A DNA stretch of 64,000 nt from NCBI RefSeq assembly GCF_000711875.1, contig NZ_JONM01000002.1, forward strand, positions 438,769 through 502,768, given 5' to 3'. Shown here in pieces: positions 1 through 7,748 of the stretch. The notes below the pieces were generated by a model. It ran no database searches. It was not told the DNA's origin and saw nothing but the letters and a program-made list of their open reading frames with translations. Source of the stretch: Andreprevotia chitinilytica DSM 18519. Its GTDB lineage: Bacteria; Pseudomonadota; Gammaproteobacteria; Burkholderiales; Chitinibacteraceae. The position numbers were made by a program, and so were the translations under genes. Every line of letters begins with the position of its first letter. Position 1 is the stretch's first letter.

Positions 1-1631
1 AACACATTCGCCAAGGTCACCATGCTGAATGCCACGTGATTCGGCGGCGTGACAAAGGTGGTCGCGCTCGTGGTCGGGATCGGATTGCCGTAGATCTGAT
101 CCAGGTAGTAGTGCACCTGGTACGGATATTGGGCATAGGTATCGGTCTTGCCCCACACCGAGCTATAGGCGTTGACCGTTGCCACTGTCGAGGCTGTTGC
201 CGTCGAGGCGAGCGTGCTGTAGCTCGACATCAACGTGCCGTAGTACCCCTGGTTGTATGCCACGTTCAGCAGCACATCCAGGAAGTTGTTCGGCAGACCC
301 TTGAAGTTGACCAAGGCGTTGTCATAAGCCGGTTGCCACGGTGTGGTCCAGCCGCCGGTGCCTTTACCGGTCACGATCAGCGCTACAAAGTCGTTGTAAT
401 GGAAATACCCGGTCAACATCGGCCCGTAGTATTTATTGTTGAACGATGGCGGCGTGACCTTCGTATATTGCGATCCGGCATCGGCCATGGTGTAGCCGAT
501 ATTCTTTTGCAGCGCGATATAGTTGATCAGCGAATGCCCGCCCGGCGTATAGCTGCCGGACACCATATCCGCGGCGTAATTGTTGATTTGATACGGGCCG
601 CCTTGCCCGGCGCCCATGACCGCTTGCTGATCCGTGGAAGGGTCGATCAGATTGGTGCTGGACTTATAGTCGCCAGTGGCAATGTTTTCCTGCAGCAATT
701 GGCCCAGGATCGATCCATACAGATAATCCTTGTTGAATTGCATGCCCGGATAGTATTCCTGGATCAGATGGCCATACATCACGCCGGCCACCATGTTGGA
801 CATGATCAGATCGGTGTAATTGTCGCCATCCAGCGTCAGGCTATCTTGCGCAGCGCCAGCGCCCAGCAGCAGGTGGAAGTTGATGGTGCCGGTGGTGGTG
901 ACCGACGACGGTGACGGGGTCGGTGTAGCGGTCGGGACTGGTGTGGCCGTCGGCACCGGGGTTGCGGTCGGTACGGTAGTCGGGGCCGGTGTGGGTGTTG
1001 CGGTCGGCTTCGGTGTCGGGGTTGCTGTTGGCACTGGCGTTGCCGTGGTGCCGCCACATGTGCCGATCACGGTCCAGTCCTTGCCGGAGCCGGACGGGCC
1101 GCTGTTGGTGGCCGGGTTGGCGCTGGTCCACCAGTTGGCGACGTAGTTGACGCCATTCAGGGTGACCTTGTCGCCCTGGTTGTAGTTAGCCTTGGTCGAA
1201 TCCCAAGCGGCATAGCAGGTGCCGGATGGCGTCGGCGTTGCGGTGACCGGCACCGGGGTAGGCGTTGCAGCAACAGGTGTCGGGGTGACTGGCTTGGGCG
1301 TCGGGGTCGCCGTGACGGGAACCGGCGTCGGCGTAGCGGTCGGCTTGGGAGTCGGTGCGGCGGTCGGTGCCGGGGTGGCGCTGGTATCGGCACCCAGATC
1401 GGCCCACAAGCTGGCCGTCGTCGGGTTCCAGCCGGAGCTGGCGTAGTCAGTCTGATTGACCAGCGCTTTGTAGTCGTGGCCGTTGTAATAAACGATGGTG
1501 CCAGTGGTGTAGTAGGTGTCGGCTTGCCAGGTCGGGTAGCTTGATGCGAGGGCGAATTGGGCGGCGAGTGCGGCAGGAATGACGGCGAGCGCCAGCTTCC
1601 CGTGTCCGCGACGGAACATCGGCATCTTCAT
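1..1631 (-). CDS. Secreted protein with two chitin-binding (CBM5/12) modules, C-terminal part off the left edge
   Basis: The reading frame is open from the ATG at 1631 to the window edge (543 codons visible, no stop), preceded by a strong GGAGGAGT ribosome site. A signal peptide (about residues 1-30, ending in an FALAS-type site) is followed by a CBM5/12-like module (about 32-80, conserved Trp/Tyr and Y-x-G-H-D-Y core), a Thr-Pro linker, a second CBM5/12-like module (about 137-194, AWDSTKA and NWW motifs), another Thr-Pro linker, and from about residue 245 a domain of at least 300 residues. That last domain has features recalling lysozyme-fold glycan hydrolases (a QEN segment, then GGPYQINNYA), but I cannot assign a family. 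It is probably an exported enzyme acting on chitin, chitosan or peptidoglycan. The modules are nearly the same as those of the chitinase at 27846-29999. Confidence is high for the gene and chitin-binding modules, low for the catalytic activity. Confidence 0.85.
   Translation of the reverse strand, partial: MKMPMFRRGHGKLALAVIPAALAAQFALASSYPTWQADTYYTTGTIVYYNGHDYKALVNQTDYASSGWNPTTASLWADLGADTSATPAPTAAPTPKPTATPTPVPVTATPTPKPVTPTPVAATPTPVPVTATPTPSGTCYAAWDSTKANYNQGDKVTLNGVNYVANWWTSANPATNSGPSGSGKDWTVIGTCGGTTATPVPTATPTPKPTATPTPAPTTVPTATPVPTATPVPTATPTPSPSSVTTTGTINFHLLLGAGAAQDSLTLDGDNYTDLIMSNMVAGVMYGHLIQEYYPGMQFNKDYLYGSILGQLLQENIATGDYKSSTNLIDPSTDQQAVMGAGQGGPYQINNYAADMVSGSYTPGGHSLINYIALQKNIGYTMADAGSQYTKVTPPSFNNKYYGPMLTGYFHYNDFVALIVTGKGTGGWTTPWQPAYDNALVNFKGLPNNFLDVLLNVAYNQGYYGTLMSSYSTLASTATASTVATVNAYSSVWGKTDTYAQYPYQVHYYLDQIYGNPIPTTSATTFVTPPNHVAFSMVTLANV
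905..1060 (-). repeat. Thr-Pro linker repeat, second linker of the left-edge gene
   Basis: Short degenerate repeats coding for T-P, V-P and A-T-P units join the second chitin-binding module to the C-terminal domain. The same kind of repeat recurs within this gene at about 1227-1380 and in the chitinase gene near 29200-29460 and 29630-29770. Such Pro/Thr linkers keep binding and catalytic domains apart in secreted glycanases. Confidence 0.8.
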
Positions 1632-1829
1632 TGGGTACTCCTCCAGATATATATGTTTTTATCCGGTGTCAGCGAGCTGTCACCGAGGAGTGATTTACCC
1701 GGAAAATCACCTGTTACGTCAAGTGCTTGAATGTAAAAAAATAATTCGGCTGATAAGCGGCTTTTTTACGTGCAGGAGCACAGCGGGGACAGGATGCCAG
1801 GCACCAGCCCGGCATCCTGTGCGCTGCGT

Positions 1830-2528
1830 TTATGCCAAATCAAACACCAGCACTTCGGCGTTACGGCCCTGTGCCAGTTGCAGCGCGCTTTCTTTGTCCA
1901 GCATCAGCGCATCGCCGGTGGTCAGTGCGAGGCCATTGGCCTGGATGGTGCCACGTGCCACATGCAGATAGACCTTGCGGCCGGCCGGGATCGGCCAGGT
2001 GAGTGCTTCTTCGCCATCGAACAGGCCAGCATGCAGCCGCGCATCCTGATGGATTTTCACCGATCCAGCCGCGCCATCGGGCGAGACCACCAGCCGCAAG
2101 GCGCCGCGTTTTTCGGCGTCGGAAAACTCTTTTTCCTCATACGAGGGCGGCACGCCTTCTACATTCGGCATCAGCCAGATTTGCAGGAAGTGCGCCTCTT
2201 CCGTGTTCGACGGGTTGAATTCGGAGTGCTGCACGCCCGTGCCGGCGCTCATCCGTTGCACACTGCCCGGCCGGATCACCGAGCCATTGCCCATGTTGTC
2301 CCGATGCTGTACCGCGCCTTCAAGGATGTAGCTGATGATTTCCATGTCGCGGTGCGGATGCGTGCCAAAGCCCATGCCGGGGGCGACGCGATCTTCGTTG
2401 ATCACGCGCAGCGCACCGAAATGGACGTGTGCCGGGTCGTAATAGCCGGCAAACGAGAAGCTGTGCCAGGAGTCCAGCCAGCCGTGGTTGGCATGGCCGC
2501 GTTCTTGGGCTTTGCGAAGGGTTAGCAT
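1830..2528 (-). CDS. Pirin family protein (bicupin)
   Basis: A 232-residue pirin. The N-terminal cupin carries the metal-binding signature THPHRDMEI with further His and Glu downstream (QHRDNMG, GTGVQHSEFN); the C-terminal cupin is the shorter pirin_C type. Family members bind a metal and some (YhhW type) have quercetinase activity; the natural substrate is usually unknown. I chose the ATG at 2528 because AAAGGAG lies just upstream and family members start close to this point; an in-frame start 19 codons earlier adds residues unlike the family. It is divergent from a LysR regulator at 2688, an arrangement like E. coli yhaK/yhaJ, so the regulator probably controls this gene. Family assignment is firm, substrate unknown. 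Confidence 0.93.
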   Translation of the reverse strand: MLTLRKAQERGHANHGWLDSWHSFSFAGYYDPAHVHFGALRVINEDRVAPGMGFGTHPHRDMEIISYILEGAVQHRDNMGNGSVIRPGSVQRMSAGTGVQHSEFNPSNTEEAHFLQIWLMPNVEGVPPSYEEKEFSDAEKRGALRLVVSPDGAAGSVKIHQDARLHAGLFDGEEALTWPIPAGRKVYLHVARGTIQANGLALTTGDALMLDKESALQLAQGRNAEVLVFDLA

Positions 2529-2687
2529 AACGTGGCTCCTTTCGAATTCGTTGATGGATGAGAGCGATACTAGGCTTGACTTCAAGGCATGGATAGCGGA
2601 GAAATTCGCGCTAATCGTTCATATTTCCTGATCGTTTCTTTGATTGTTTCTAGCTTGTTCCTGGCTTGTTCCATAGGGGGAGTTGCC
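2529..2687. promoter_or_regulatory. Divergent promoter region, pirin / LysR
   Basis: This is a 159-nt intergenic space between divergent genes, where a LysR-type protein would be expected to bind and act on both. The + strand is T-rich before the regulator's start. I could not define a single convincing T-N11-A operator by eye. Confidence 0.4.
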
Positions 2688-3605
2688 ATGCTGCGTTTGA
2701 GCCTGGAAGCCTTGCAGATCATCGATGCCATTGCCCGCAAAGGCAGCTTCGCCGCCGCGGCGGAGGAGACGCATCGCGTACCGTCGGCTGTTACCTACAC
2801 CGTCAAGAAACTGGAGGACGACCTCGATGTGCAGCTATTTGATCGCAGCGGCCATCGCGCCAAATTGACCGAAGCCGGCGAAGCTTTGCTGGAGGAGGGC
2901 AGGGTATTGCTGCGTGCGGCGAACGACATTGAATGCCGCGTGAAGCGCGTCGCCACCGGTTGGGAAACCGAGTTGCGCATCGTGCTGGACGTGCTGCTGC
3001 CGTTCGATTTGCTGTGGCCGATGGTGGCCGAGTTCGATGCGCTCGATTCCGGTACACGCTTGCGCTTCTCACGCGAGGCGCTGGCAGGCGTGTGGGATGC
3101 CCTGACCGAGAACCGGGCGGATCTGGTGATCGGCGCGGCGATGGATGGGCCGGCGGGGGGCGGCTACGCCACCTTGTTGCTGGGGGAAGCGGCTTTCGTT
3201 TTTGCGATGGCGCCGCATCATCCGCTCGCCACGCAGCCGGAACCTTTGTCTCCGACGCTGATTCGGGAGCATCGCTCGATTGCCATCGCCGATTCGGCCC
3301 GTGCGCTGTTGCCGCGGACTGTGGGCATTCTGGCGGGCCAATCGACGCTGACCGTGCCCAGTCTGGAGGCCAAGCTGTCCGCGCAACTGGCCGGACTTGG
3401 CTGCGGCTATTTGCCCCGTGCAGCTGCTGCGCCGTATCTGGCGGATGGTCGACTGGTACAGAAGGTGGTACAGGAAACCCGCCCCGCTCCGCACATGTAT
3501 GCCGCCTGGCGCACCAGCGGCAGCGGCCGGGCGCTCAAATGGTGGCTGGACAAGCTCGCTGCTGATCGCAGCATCGGGGATTGGATGGCGGCTTCCGCCC
3601 GCTGA
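2688..3605 (+). CDS. LysR family transcriptional regulator, next to pirin
   Basis: A 305-residue LysR-type regulator. The N-terminal winged helix-turn-helix (about residues 1-60: LEALQIIDAIARKGSFAAAA, then a VTYTVKKLED recognition helix) is followed by a substrate-binding domain of the periplasmic-binding-protein type to about 290. The ATG at 2688 follows a GGGGGAGT site at good spacing; an in-frame upstream start at 2589 would add a hydrophobic stretch not seen in LysR proteins. Its divergent partner encodes pirin, matching the YhaJ/YhaK layout in E. coli, so local control of the pirin gene is likely. The inducer cannot be read from sequence. Confidence 0.92.
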   Translation: MLRLSLEALQIIDAIARKGSFAAAAEETHRVPSAVTYTVKKLEDDLDVQLFDRSGHRAKLTEAGEALLEEGRVLLRAANDIECRVKRVATGWETELRIVLDVLLPFDLLWPMVAEFDALDSGTRLRFSREALAGVWDALTENRADLVIGAAMDGPAGGGYATLLLGEAAFVFAMAPHHPLATQPEPLSPTLIREHRSIAIADSARALLPRTVGILAGQSTLTVPSLEAKLSAQLAGLGCGYLPRAAAAPYLADGRLVQKVVQETRPAPHMYAAWRTSGSGRALKWWLDKLAADRSIGDWMAASAR

Positions 3606-3645
3606 TACTTGGTGTTGCATGTCTTGAGTACTTTCAGGGGTAGTC

Positions 3646-4176
3646 ATGTCACGACAGATTGCATTTCTCCGCGCCATCAACGTGGGCGGGCGCACGGTCA
3701 AGATGGAACGCTTGCGGCAGATTTTCGAAGCGATGGGCTTCGCGAATGTGGAGACGTTCATCGCCAGCGGCAACGTGATCTTCGATGCCGAACCGAACGA
3801 CGGGCTGGCGCTGCAAATCGAAGCCGGGTTGAAGCAGGCATTGGGTTTCGAGGTGGCGACATTCGTGCGCTCGGCGGCGGCGCTGGCCGCGATCGTTGCC
3901 CGCCAGTCCGCCTTCGGTGAATTGCCGGAGCAGGCGGGGCTGTATATCGGCTTCGCTGCTGCGCCGGTGAGCGCACAGGCACAGCAGAAGCTGGCGGCGT
4001 TCGGTTCGCCGGTGGACGAGTTTCAGTTCGAGGGGACCGAAATTTATTGGCTGTGCCGAGATCGTTTTAGCGATTCGATGTTTTCCGGGCCGTTGCTGGA
4101 GAAAACCATCGGCATGCCGCTGACGGTGCGCAACTCAACCACGGTGCGGAAAATCGCTGCCAAGTATCCGGCGTGA
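3646..4176 (+). CDS. DUF1697 domain protein
   Basis: A 176-residue protein with the DUF1697 signature: an IAFLRAINVGGRTVKM start, then MGFANVETFIASGNVIF, and a C-terminal NSTTVRKIAAKY block. Length is normal for the family. The biochemical role of the family is not established. An AGGGG site precedes the ATG at 3646. The gene lies 40 nt after the LysR gene on the same strand and may be cotranscribed. A strong bidirectional terminator follows. Confidence 0.9.
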   Translation: MSRQIAFLRAINVGGRTVKMERLRQIFEAMGFANVETFIASGNVIFDAEPNDGLALQIEAGLKQALGFEVATFVRSAAALAAIVARQSAFGELPEQAGLYIGFAAAPVSAQAQQKLAAFGSPVDEFQFEGTEIYWLCRDRFSDSMFSGPLLEKTIGMPLTVRNSTTVRKIAAKYPA

Positions 4177-4208
4177 ACCTCGCCAATCAGAACCCGGCCA
4201 AACGAATG

Positions 4209-4248
4209 GCAACAAAAAGCCCGCATCGAGATGCGGGCTTTTTGTTGC
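4209..4248. terminator. Bidirectional intrinsic terminator
   Basis: A perfect inverted repeat with an AAAAAGCCCGCAT arm, a 4-nt CGAG loop and the matching arm, flanked by A and T runs on both sides. It sits between the convergent DUF1697 gene and the YceI gene and can serve both. Confidence 0.9.
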
Positions 4249-4271
4249 AGCAGCGCTGCGGTGAAACAGGC

Positions 4272-4841
4272 TTATTGCTTGCCGGCTTCGATTTCGAGCG
4301 TCAGCTTCAGATCGTCGCCAACGGCCGGTACGAAAGCCGCAACGCCGAAGTCGCTACGCTTGATGGTGGCGGTAGCATCAGCGCCGCACCACGGCTTCTT
4401 CATCATCGGGTGCGAATCAACGCACTTGAAGTTGGTCACGGTCAGCGTCACCGGCTTGGTGATGCCATGCAGGGTTAGGTTGCCATCGACCGACACCAGC
4501 TTGTCGCCGTCGAACTTGAACTTGTCCGACTTGAAAGTCATGGCCGGGAATTTCTCGACATCGAGGAAGTCGGCGGACTTCAAGTGTTTGTCGCGTGCCG
4601 GCCAGCCGCTGTCGAGGCTGGCGGTTTCGATGGCGATGTCGGCTGCGCCGGTCTTCTTTTCCAGATCCAGCGTCACGGTGCCGCTGGTCTTGTCGAAACG
4701 GCCAGTCACGGTCGAGAAACCGAAGTGATTGACGGCGAATGTCGAGTAAGTGTGGGACGGATCAACCGCGTAGGTCACCGGGGCGGCGTAGGCGGCGGAA
4801 GCGAAAGCCGCGACAAGCGCAGCAGCAAGCAGTTTCTTCAT
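4272..4841 (-). CDS. YceI family periplasmic protein (first paralogue)
   Basis: A 189-residue YceI-like lipocalin-fold protein. A clear signal peptide (MKKLLAAALVAAFASAAYA) precedes the domain, which starts VTYAVDPSHTYSTFAVNHFGFS and carries the GITKPVTLTVTNF core. Family members bind isoprenoid or other amphipathic ligands in the periplasm; the ligand here is unknown. An internal segment with two Cys (CVDSHPMMKKPWC) could form a disulfide. The ATG at 4841 is chosen because the signal peptide begins there and GGAGAAAA lies upstream. It is the last gene of a cytochrome b561-yceI-yceI run. Confidence 0.93.
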   Translation of the reverse strand: MKKLLAAALVAAFASAAYAAPVTYAVDPSHTYSTFAVNHFGFSTVTGRFDKTSGTVTLDLEKKTGAADIAIETASLDSGWPARDKHLKSADFLDVEKFPAMTFKSDKFKFDGDKLVSVDGNLTLHGITKPVTLTVTNFKCVDSHPMMKKPWCGADATATIKRSDFGVAAFVPAVGDDLKLTLEIEAGKQ

Positions 4842-4895
4842 GTCAGTTTTCTCCAGATGCAGATGGTGTTGCAGTCGACGAGGGGTAGTCGGCAA

Positions 4896-5456
4896 TTACT
4901 TGCCGTTGAGAACGAACTTGTATTTCACGGTAACCAGATCAGCGATCGCGTCGGTGTCATCCCACGCGCCTTCACCGATCTTGAATTGCAGGCGCTGCAG
5001 CGGGAAGGTGCCTTCCAGCGTGGTTTCCGCGCCAGCGGTCTTGGCGGTGAATGTCGAGACGATGTCGCGGGTGACCCCCTTCATCGTCAAGGGGCCGCGG
5101 GCTTCAAACTTGCCGCCGCCCAGCGCCTTCACCGATTTGGCGGTGAACGTGGCTTTCGGGCCGCTGGCGGTATTGAAGAAGTCCTTGCCCTTGACCGCGT
5201 TGTTGCCATCGCTGCTGCCGACATCGATACTGGCCAGATCGACCGTGAATTCAGCCTTGGTGGCATCGGGCTTGGCGGCGTCGAAATCGACGTTGGCGGT
5301 AAATGCCTTGAAGCGGCCTTCGGTCGGGACGCCCATCTGCTTGAACGAGAAACCCAGCTGGCTCTTGCCGGCGTTCAGGGTCGCTGCGTTGGCCGAGAGG
5401 CTGGCGGCGGCGATCAGGCTCGCCAGTGCCAATGAGTTGAAGCTGAAGCGTTTCAT
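4896..5456 (-). CDS. YceI family periplasmic protein (second paralogue)
   Basis: A 186-residue YceI-domain protein with a signal peptide (cleavage near SANA-A, residues 1-24), a GFSFKQMGVPTEGRF start to the domain and an LTMKGVTRDIVSTF core. It is clearly diverged from the neighbouring YceI protein, so the pair is an old duplication, possibly with different ligands. It lies between cytochrome b561 (17-nt gap) and the other yceI (54-nt gap) in one orientation and is probably cotranscribed. Cytochrome b561-YceI adjacency is common in proteobacteria and suggests an envelope redox or quinone-related role, which is inference. Confidence 0.93.
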   Translation of the reverse strand: MKRFSFNSLALASLIAAASLSANAATLNAGKSQLGFSFKQMGVPTEGRFKAFTANVDFDAAKPDATKAEFTVDLASIDVGSSDGNNAVKGKDFFNTASGPKATFTAKSVKALGGGKFEARGPLTMKGVTRDIVSTFTAKTAGAETTLEGTFPLQRLQFKIGEGAWDDTDAIADLVTVKYKFVLNGK

Positions 5457-5473
5457 GCTTGTGGTTCTCCTTT

Positions 5474-6037
5474 TTACAGCCCGTTTTTGCGGCTGGAACT
5501 CGATGGCAGCATCCGTTTGAGCGTGTCATCGCGGTCGATGAAATGGTGTTTGATCGCAGCCGCAGCATGCAGGGCCACCAAGGCGAGCAACGTGTAGGCG
5601 GCAAACTCGTGCACGTCTTGCAGCGTCTTGCCCAGGGCCTCGTCTTTGCCAACCAGATCCGGCAGTTGCACCAGTTTGAACAGCACCACCGGGTAGCCTT
5701 TGGCGGAGGTCAGCAGCCAGCCGATGACGGGCAGGGCAACCATCAGCGCGTACAGCAGGTAGTGCGTGGCTTCGGCGGCTTTCACCTGCCATGCCGGTTG
5801 GTTCGGCAGCGCCGCCGGTGCACCGCGGACCACTCGCAGGACGAGGCGAATGAGGACCAGCGCCAGTACGGTAATGCCGACCCACTTGTGCCACACGATC
5901 AGCGAGCCTTTCAGTTTGAAGGTGGCCGGCGAGGTGATTTCGACGCTGCCGAAGTACCAGGCAAGACCGAAGGCGGAGAAGATCAACAGGGCAATCAGCC
6001 AATGCAGGGCGATCTGGGCAGAACTGTAGCGTTGCAT
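5474..6037 (-). CDS. Cytochrome b561 family membrane protein
   Basis: A 187-residue protein with four predicted membrane helices and conserved His residues at the expected places (HWLIAL in helix 1, WHKWVG near helix 2, THYLLYALM in helix 3, DVHEFAAY and LHAAAAIKHHF in helix 4), the pattern of bacterial di-heme cytochrome b561 (CybB). It is expected to move electrons between the quinone pool and an acceptor in the cytoplasmic membrane; superoxide oxidase activity is known for E. coli CybB. It leads an operon with two yceI genes and lies downstream of a marR gene on the same strand. Confidence 0.93.
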   Translation of the reverse strand: MQRYSSAQIALHWLIALLIFSAFGLAWYFGSVEITSPATFKLKGSLIVWHKWVGITVLALVLIRLVLRVVRGAPAALPNQPAWQVKAAEATHYLLYALMVALPVIGWLLTSAKGYPVVLFKLVQLPDLVGKDEALGKTLQDVHEFAAYTLLALVALHAAAAIKHHFIDRDDTLKRMLPSSSSRKNGL

Positions 6038-6064
6038 GAGAACTCCGGTTTTCAGGTGTGCCTG

Positions 6065-6079
6065 TTCAGGCTAACTGAA
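6065..6079. promoter_or_regulatory. Small palindrome upstream of cytochrome b561, possible MarR-type operator
   Basis: TTCAG-N5-CTGAA is a perfect 5-bp inverted repeat 28 nt before the cytochrome b561 start. A similar short palindrome (TTGAA-N5-TTCAA, 6653-6667) lies upstream of the marR gene. The resemblance suggests a shared operator for the adjacent MarR regulator; binding is not shown. Confidence 0.35.
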
Positions 6080-6156
6080 TGATTGATGCGATATTAAAAG
6101 GCTCTTGTGTGTGCAGAAAGCGAAATAATCCGTTCAAAAGGTTCAAAAAAAATGAA

Positions 6157-6597
6157 TCAGAGGTTGGGGACGGTTTCAAACGCTTTGCGCAGGTGTTGCA
6201 ACTGGGTCTGCATGGCGAGCAGTGCGGCGTCGTCCAGCGGTGCGAAATGCGCTCGCATATAGGCCAGATGCGCCGGGAACACCTCATCGAACAAGGCTTC
6301 ACCAGCCGGCGTGAGGCGGACGATCATGCTGCGACGATCAGCGTTGTTGACTTCGCGCACCAGCAGTTTGCGTGCCTCCAGCCGATCGAGCACCCCGGTC
6401 AACGTTCCTTTGGTGATCAGCGTTTTCTCTCCCAGTTCGCCGCAGCTCATGCCGGGGGTATTGCCCAGCGTGGCGATGATGTCAAATTGCGGTGGCGTCA
6501 GGCCCAGTGCGCGGATATGCCGGCCAGATGCGGTTTCAAACGACTGATAGCAACGTGCCAGCTCGCGTAGCAGTGGTAAAAAACGTTCCTTGCTCAT
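6157..6597 (-). CDS. MarR family transcriptional regulator
   Basis: A 146-residue winged-helix regulator with typical MarR layout: an N-terminal dimerisation helix, a GLTPPQFDIIATLGN entry, a recognition helix around ITKGTLTGVLDRLE, a wing ending DRRSMIVRLTPAG, and C-terminal helices. It lies 119 nt upstream of the cytochrome b561-yceI-yceI genes on the same strand, so it may repress both itself and that operon in response to a small ligand. Length and start are normal for the family. The ligand cannot be inferred. Confidence 0.92.
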   Translation of the reverse strand: MSKERFLPLLRELARCYQSFETASGRHIRALGLTPPQFDIIATLGNTPGMSCGELGEKTLITKGTLTGVLDRLEARKLLVREVNNADRRSMIVRLTPAGEALFDEVFPAHLAYMRAHFAPLDDAALLAMQTQLQHLRKAFETVPNL

Positions 6598-6652
6598 GTG
6601 GTTGCTTCCCCTGGATTTTTTGTTGTTGCTTTCGGTTGTTGATGGTTTTGGC

Positions 6653-6667
6653 TTGAAAATAGTTCAA
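6653..6667. promoter_or_regulatory. Palindrome upstream of marR, possible autoregulatory operator
   Basis: TTGAA-AATAG-TTCAA lies 56-70 nt upstream of the marR start and also upstream of the divergent carbonic anhydrase gene. It is a perfect 5-bp inverted repeat of the size bound by MarR dimers. Confidence 0.35.
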
Positions 6668-6814
6668 TCAGTACGATTCGGCAGATCTTTGGTCAATCTG
6701 GCTGCTCGATTTTCCCAGCAGCGGACGAGGCGGTAAACCGGGTACAATGACGGGCTCATAAGCCCGGCCGGGATAGGTTGCATGGCGGTTTGCACTAAGG
6801 AAGAGGAATACAGA

Positions 6815-7471
6815 GTGCACGATGTCGAGAAATTCATTGGCGGCTTTCGCCGCTTTCAGCATAAATACTTTGGCGCACACAACGCGCTGTTCAACTCGCT
6901 CAAAGCGGGTCAGAACCCCACCACGCTGGTGATCGGCTGTTCGGATTCGCGTGTCGATCCGGCCTTGCTGACTGATTGCGATCCGGGTGATCTGTTCGTG
7001 GTGCGTAACGTGGCGAACCTCGTGCCGCCGTTCGAGCGTGATGGCTCCCATCACGGCGTATCGGCGGCGATCGAATACGCGGTGTGCGATCTGGAGGTGC
7101 AGCAGATCATCGTGCTGGGCCATTCCGGATGCGGCGGTATCCGCGGGTTGATGCGTGGCTACGAGCCCAAGACGGAAGCCAATTTCGTTGGCAATTGGGT
7201 GCGTATCGCCCAGCCGGCTCGCGAGCATGTGTTGCGCGAATTGGCGCACAAATCGCTGGATCATCAGGTCCGTGCCTGTGAAATGGCATCAATCATAGTT
7301 TCCCTCGACAATCTGATGACCTTTCCCTTTATTGCCGAGCGGGTCGATGCCGGCAGTCTCGCATTGATTGGCTGGTATTTCGATATTCAACAAGGCGCAT
7401 TGTACGACTTCGACCAGACGCGCAATGGTTTTGTATCCCTGGTGGGCGCCCCCGAGTCTGCCAATCCTTGA
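6815..7471 (+). CDS. Beta-class carbonic anhydrase
   Basis: A 218-residue beta-carbonic anhydrase, interconverting CO2 and bicarbonate in the cytoplasm. Zinc ligands Cys42, His103 and Cys106 are in CSDSR and GHSGCGG; Asp44 and Arg46 form the usual catalytic dyad. I prefer the GTG at 6815, which follows AAGGAAGAGG at good spacing and gives an N-terminus like that of the family (HDVEKFIGGFRRF). The ATG at 6782 would add 11 residues and has only a weak ribosome site. The gene is followed by a good terminator and is probably monocistronic. It is divergent from marR, with 217 nt between them. Confidence 0.93.
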   Translation: MHDVEKFIGGFRRFQHKYFGAHNALFNSLKAGQNPTTLVIGCSDSRVDPALLTDCDPGDLFVVRNVANLVPPFERDGSHHGVSAAIEYAVCDLEVQQIIVLGHSGCGGIRGLMRGYEPKTEANFVGNWVRIAQPAREHVLRELAHKSLDHQVRACEMASIIVSLDNLMTFPFIAERVDAGSLALIGWYFDIQQGALYDFDQTRNGFVSLVGAPESANP

Positions 7472-7503
7472 GATTGGCAAATGGATTTCCGGTGACGAGA
7501 AGT

Positions 7504-7537
7504 AAACAAAACGGCGGGATTCCTCGCCGTTTTGTTT
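7504..7537. terminator. Intrinsic terminator after carbonic anhydrase
   Basis: The 13-bp inverted repeat AAACAAAACGGCG, with an 8-nt loop and matching arm, ends in a T-rich run. Confidence 0.85.
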
Positions 7538-7748
7538 TGTGGGCTGATTCGTATCGTCCCATCCAATATCTGATGCTTATTGCGCCAATGTGTTGTATTC
7601 AGATGCATAGTCCATATGCAGTGGCACTTTCCCAACCATAGTGTTGGAAATTTGTCTGGCACGCCCGGTTGAAATGGGATGGTCTCACCTGCTCTGTTAC
7701 AGTGGCATGAATTGGTTTTGATTCAAACAATAACGAGGAATGCAGGTC

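Noticed and set aside
36-914. A 292-codon frame on the + strand at the left edge
   Set aside because: It lies opposite the open minus-strand frame of the chitin-binding protein, which has signal peptide, modules and ribosome site.
905-1380. CRISPR-like or VNTR array in the left-edge gene
   Set aside because: The repeats are degenerate and keep one reading frame coding for Thr-Pro linkers.
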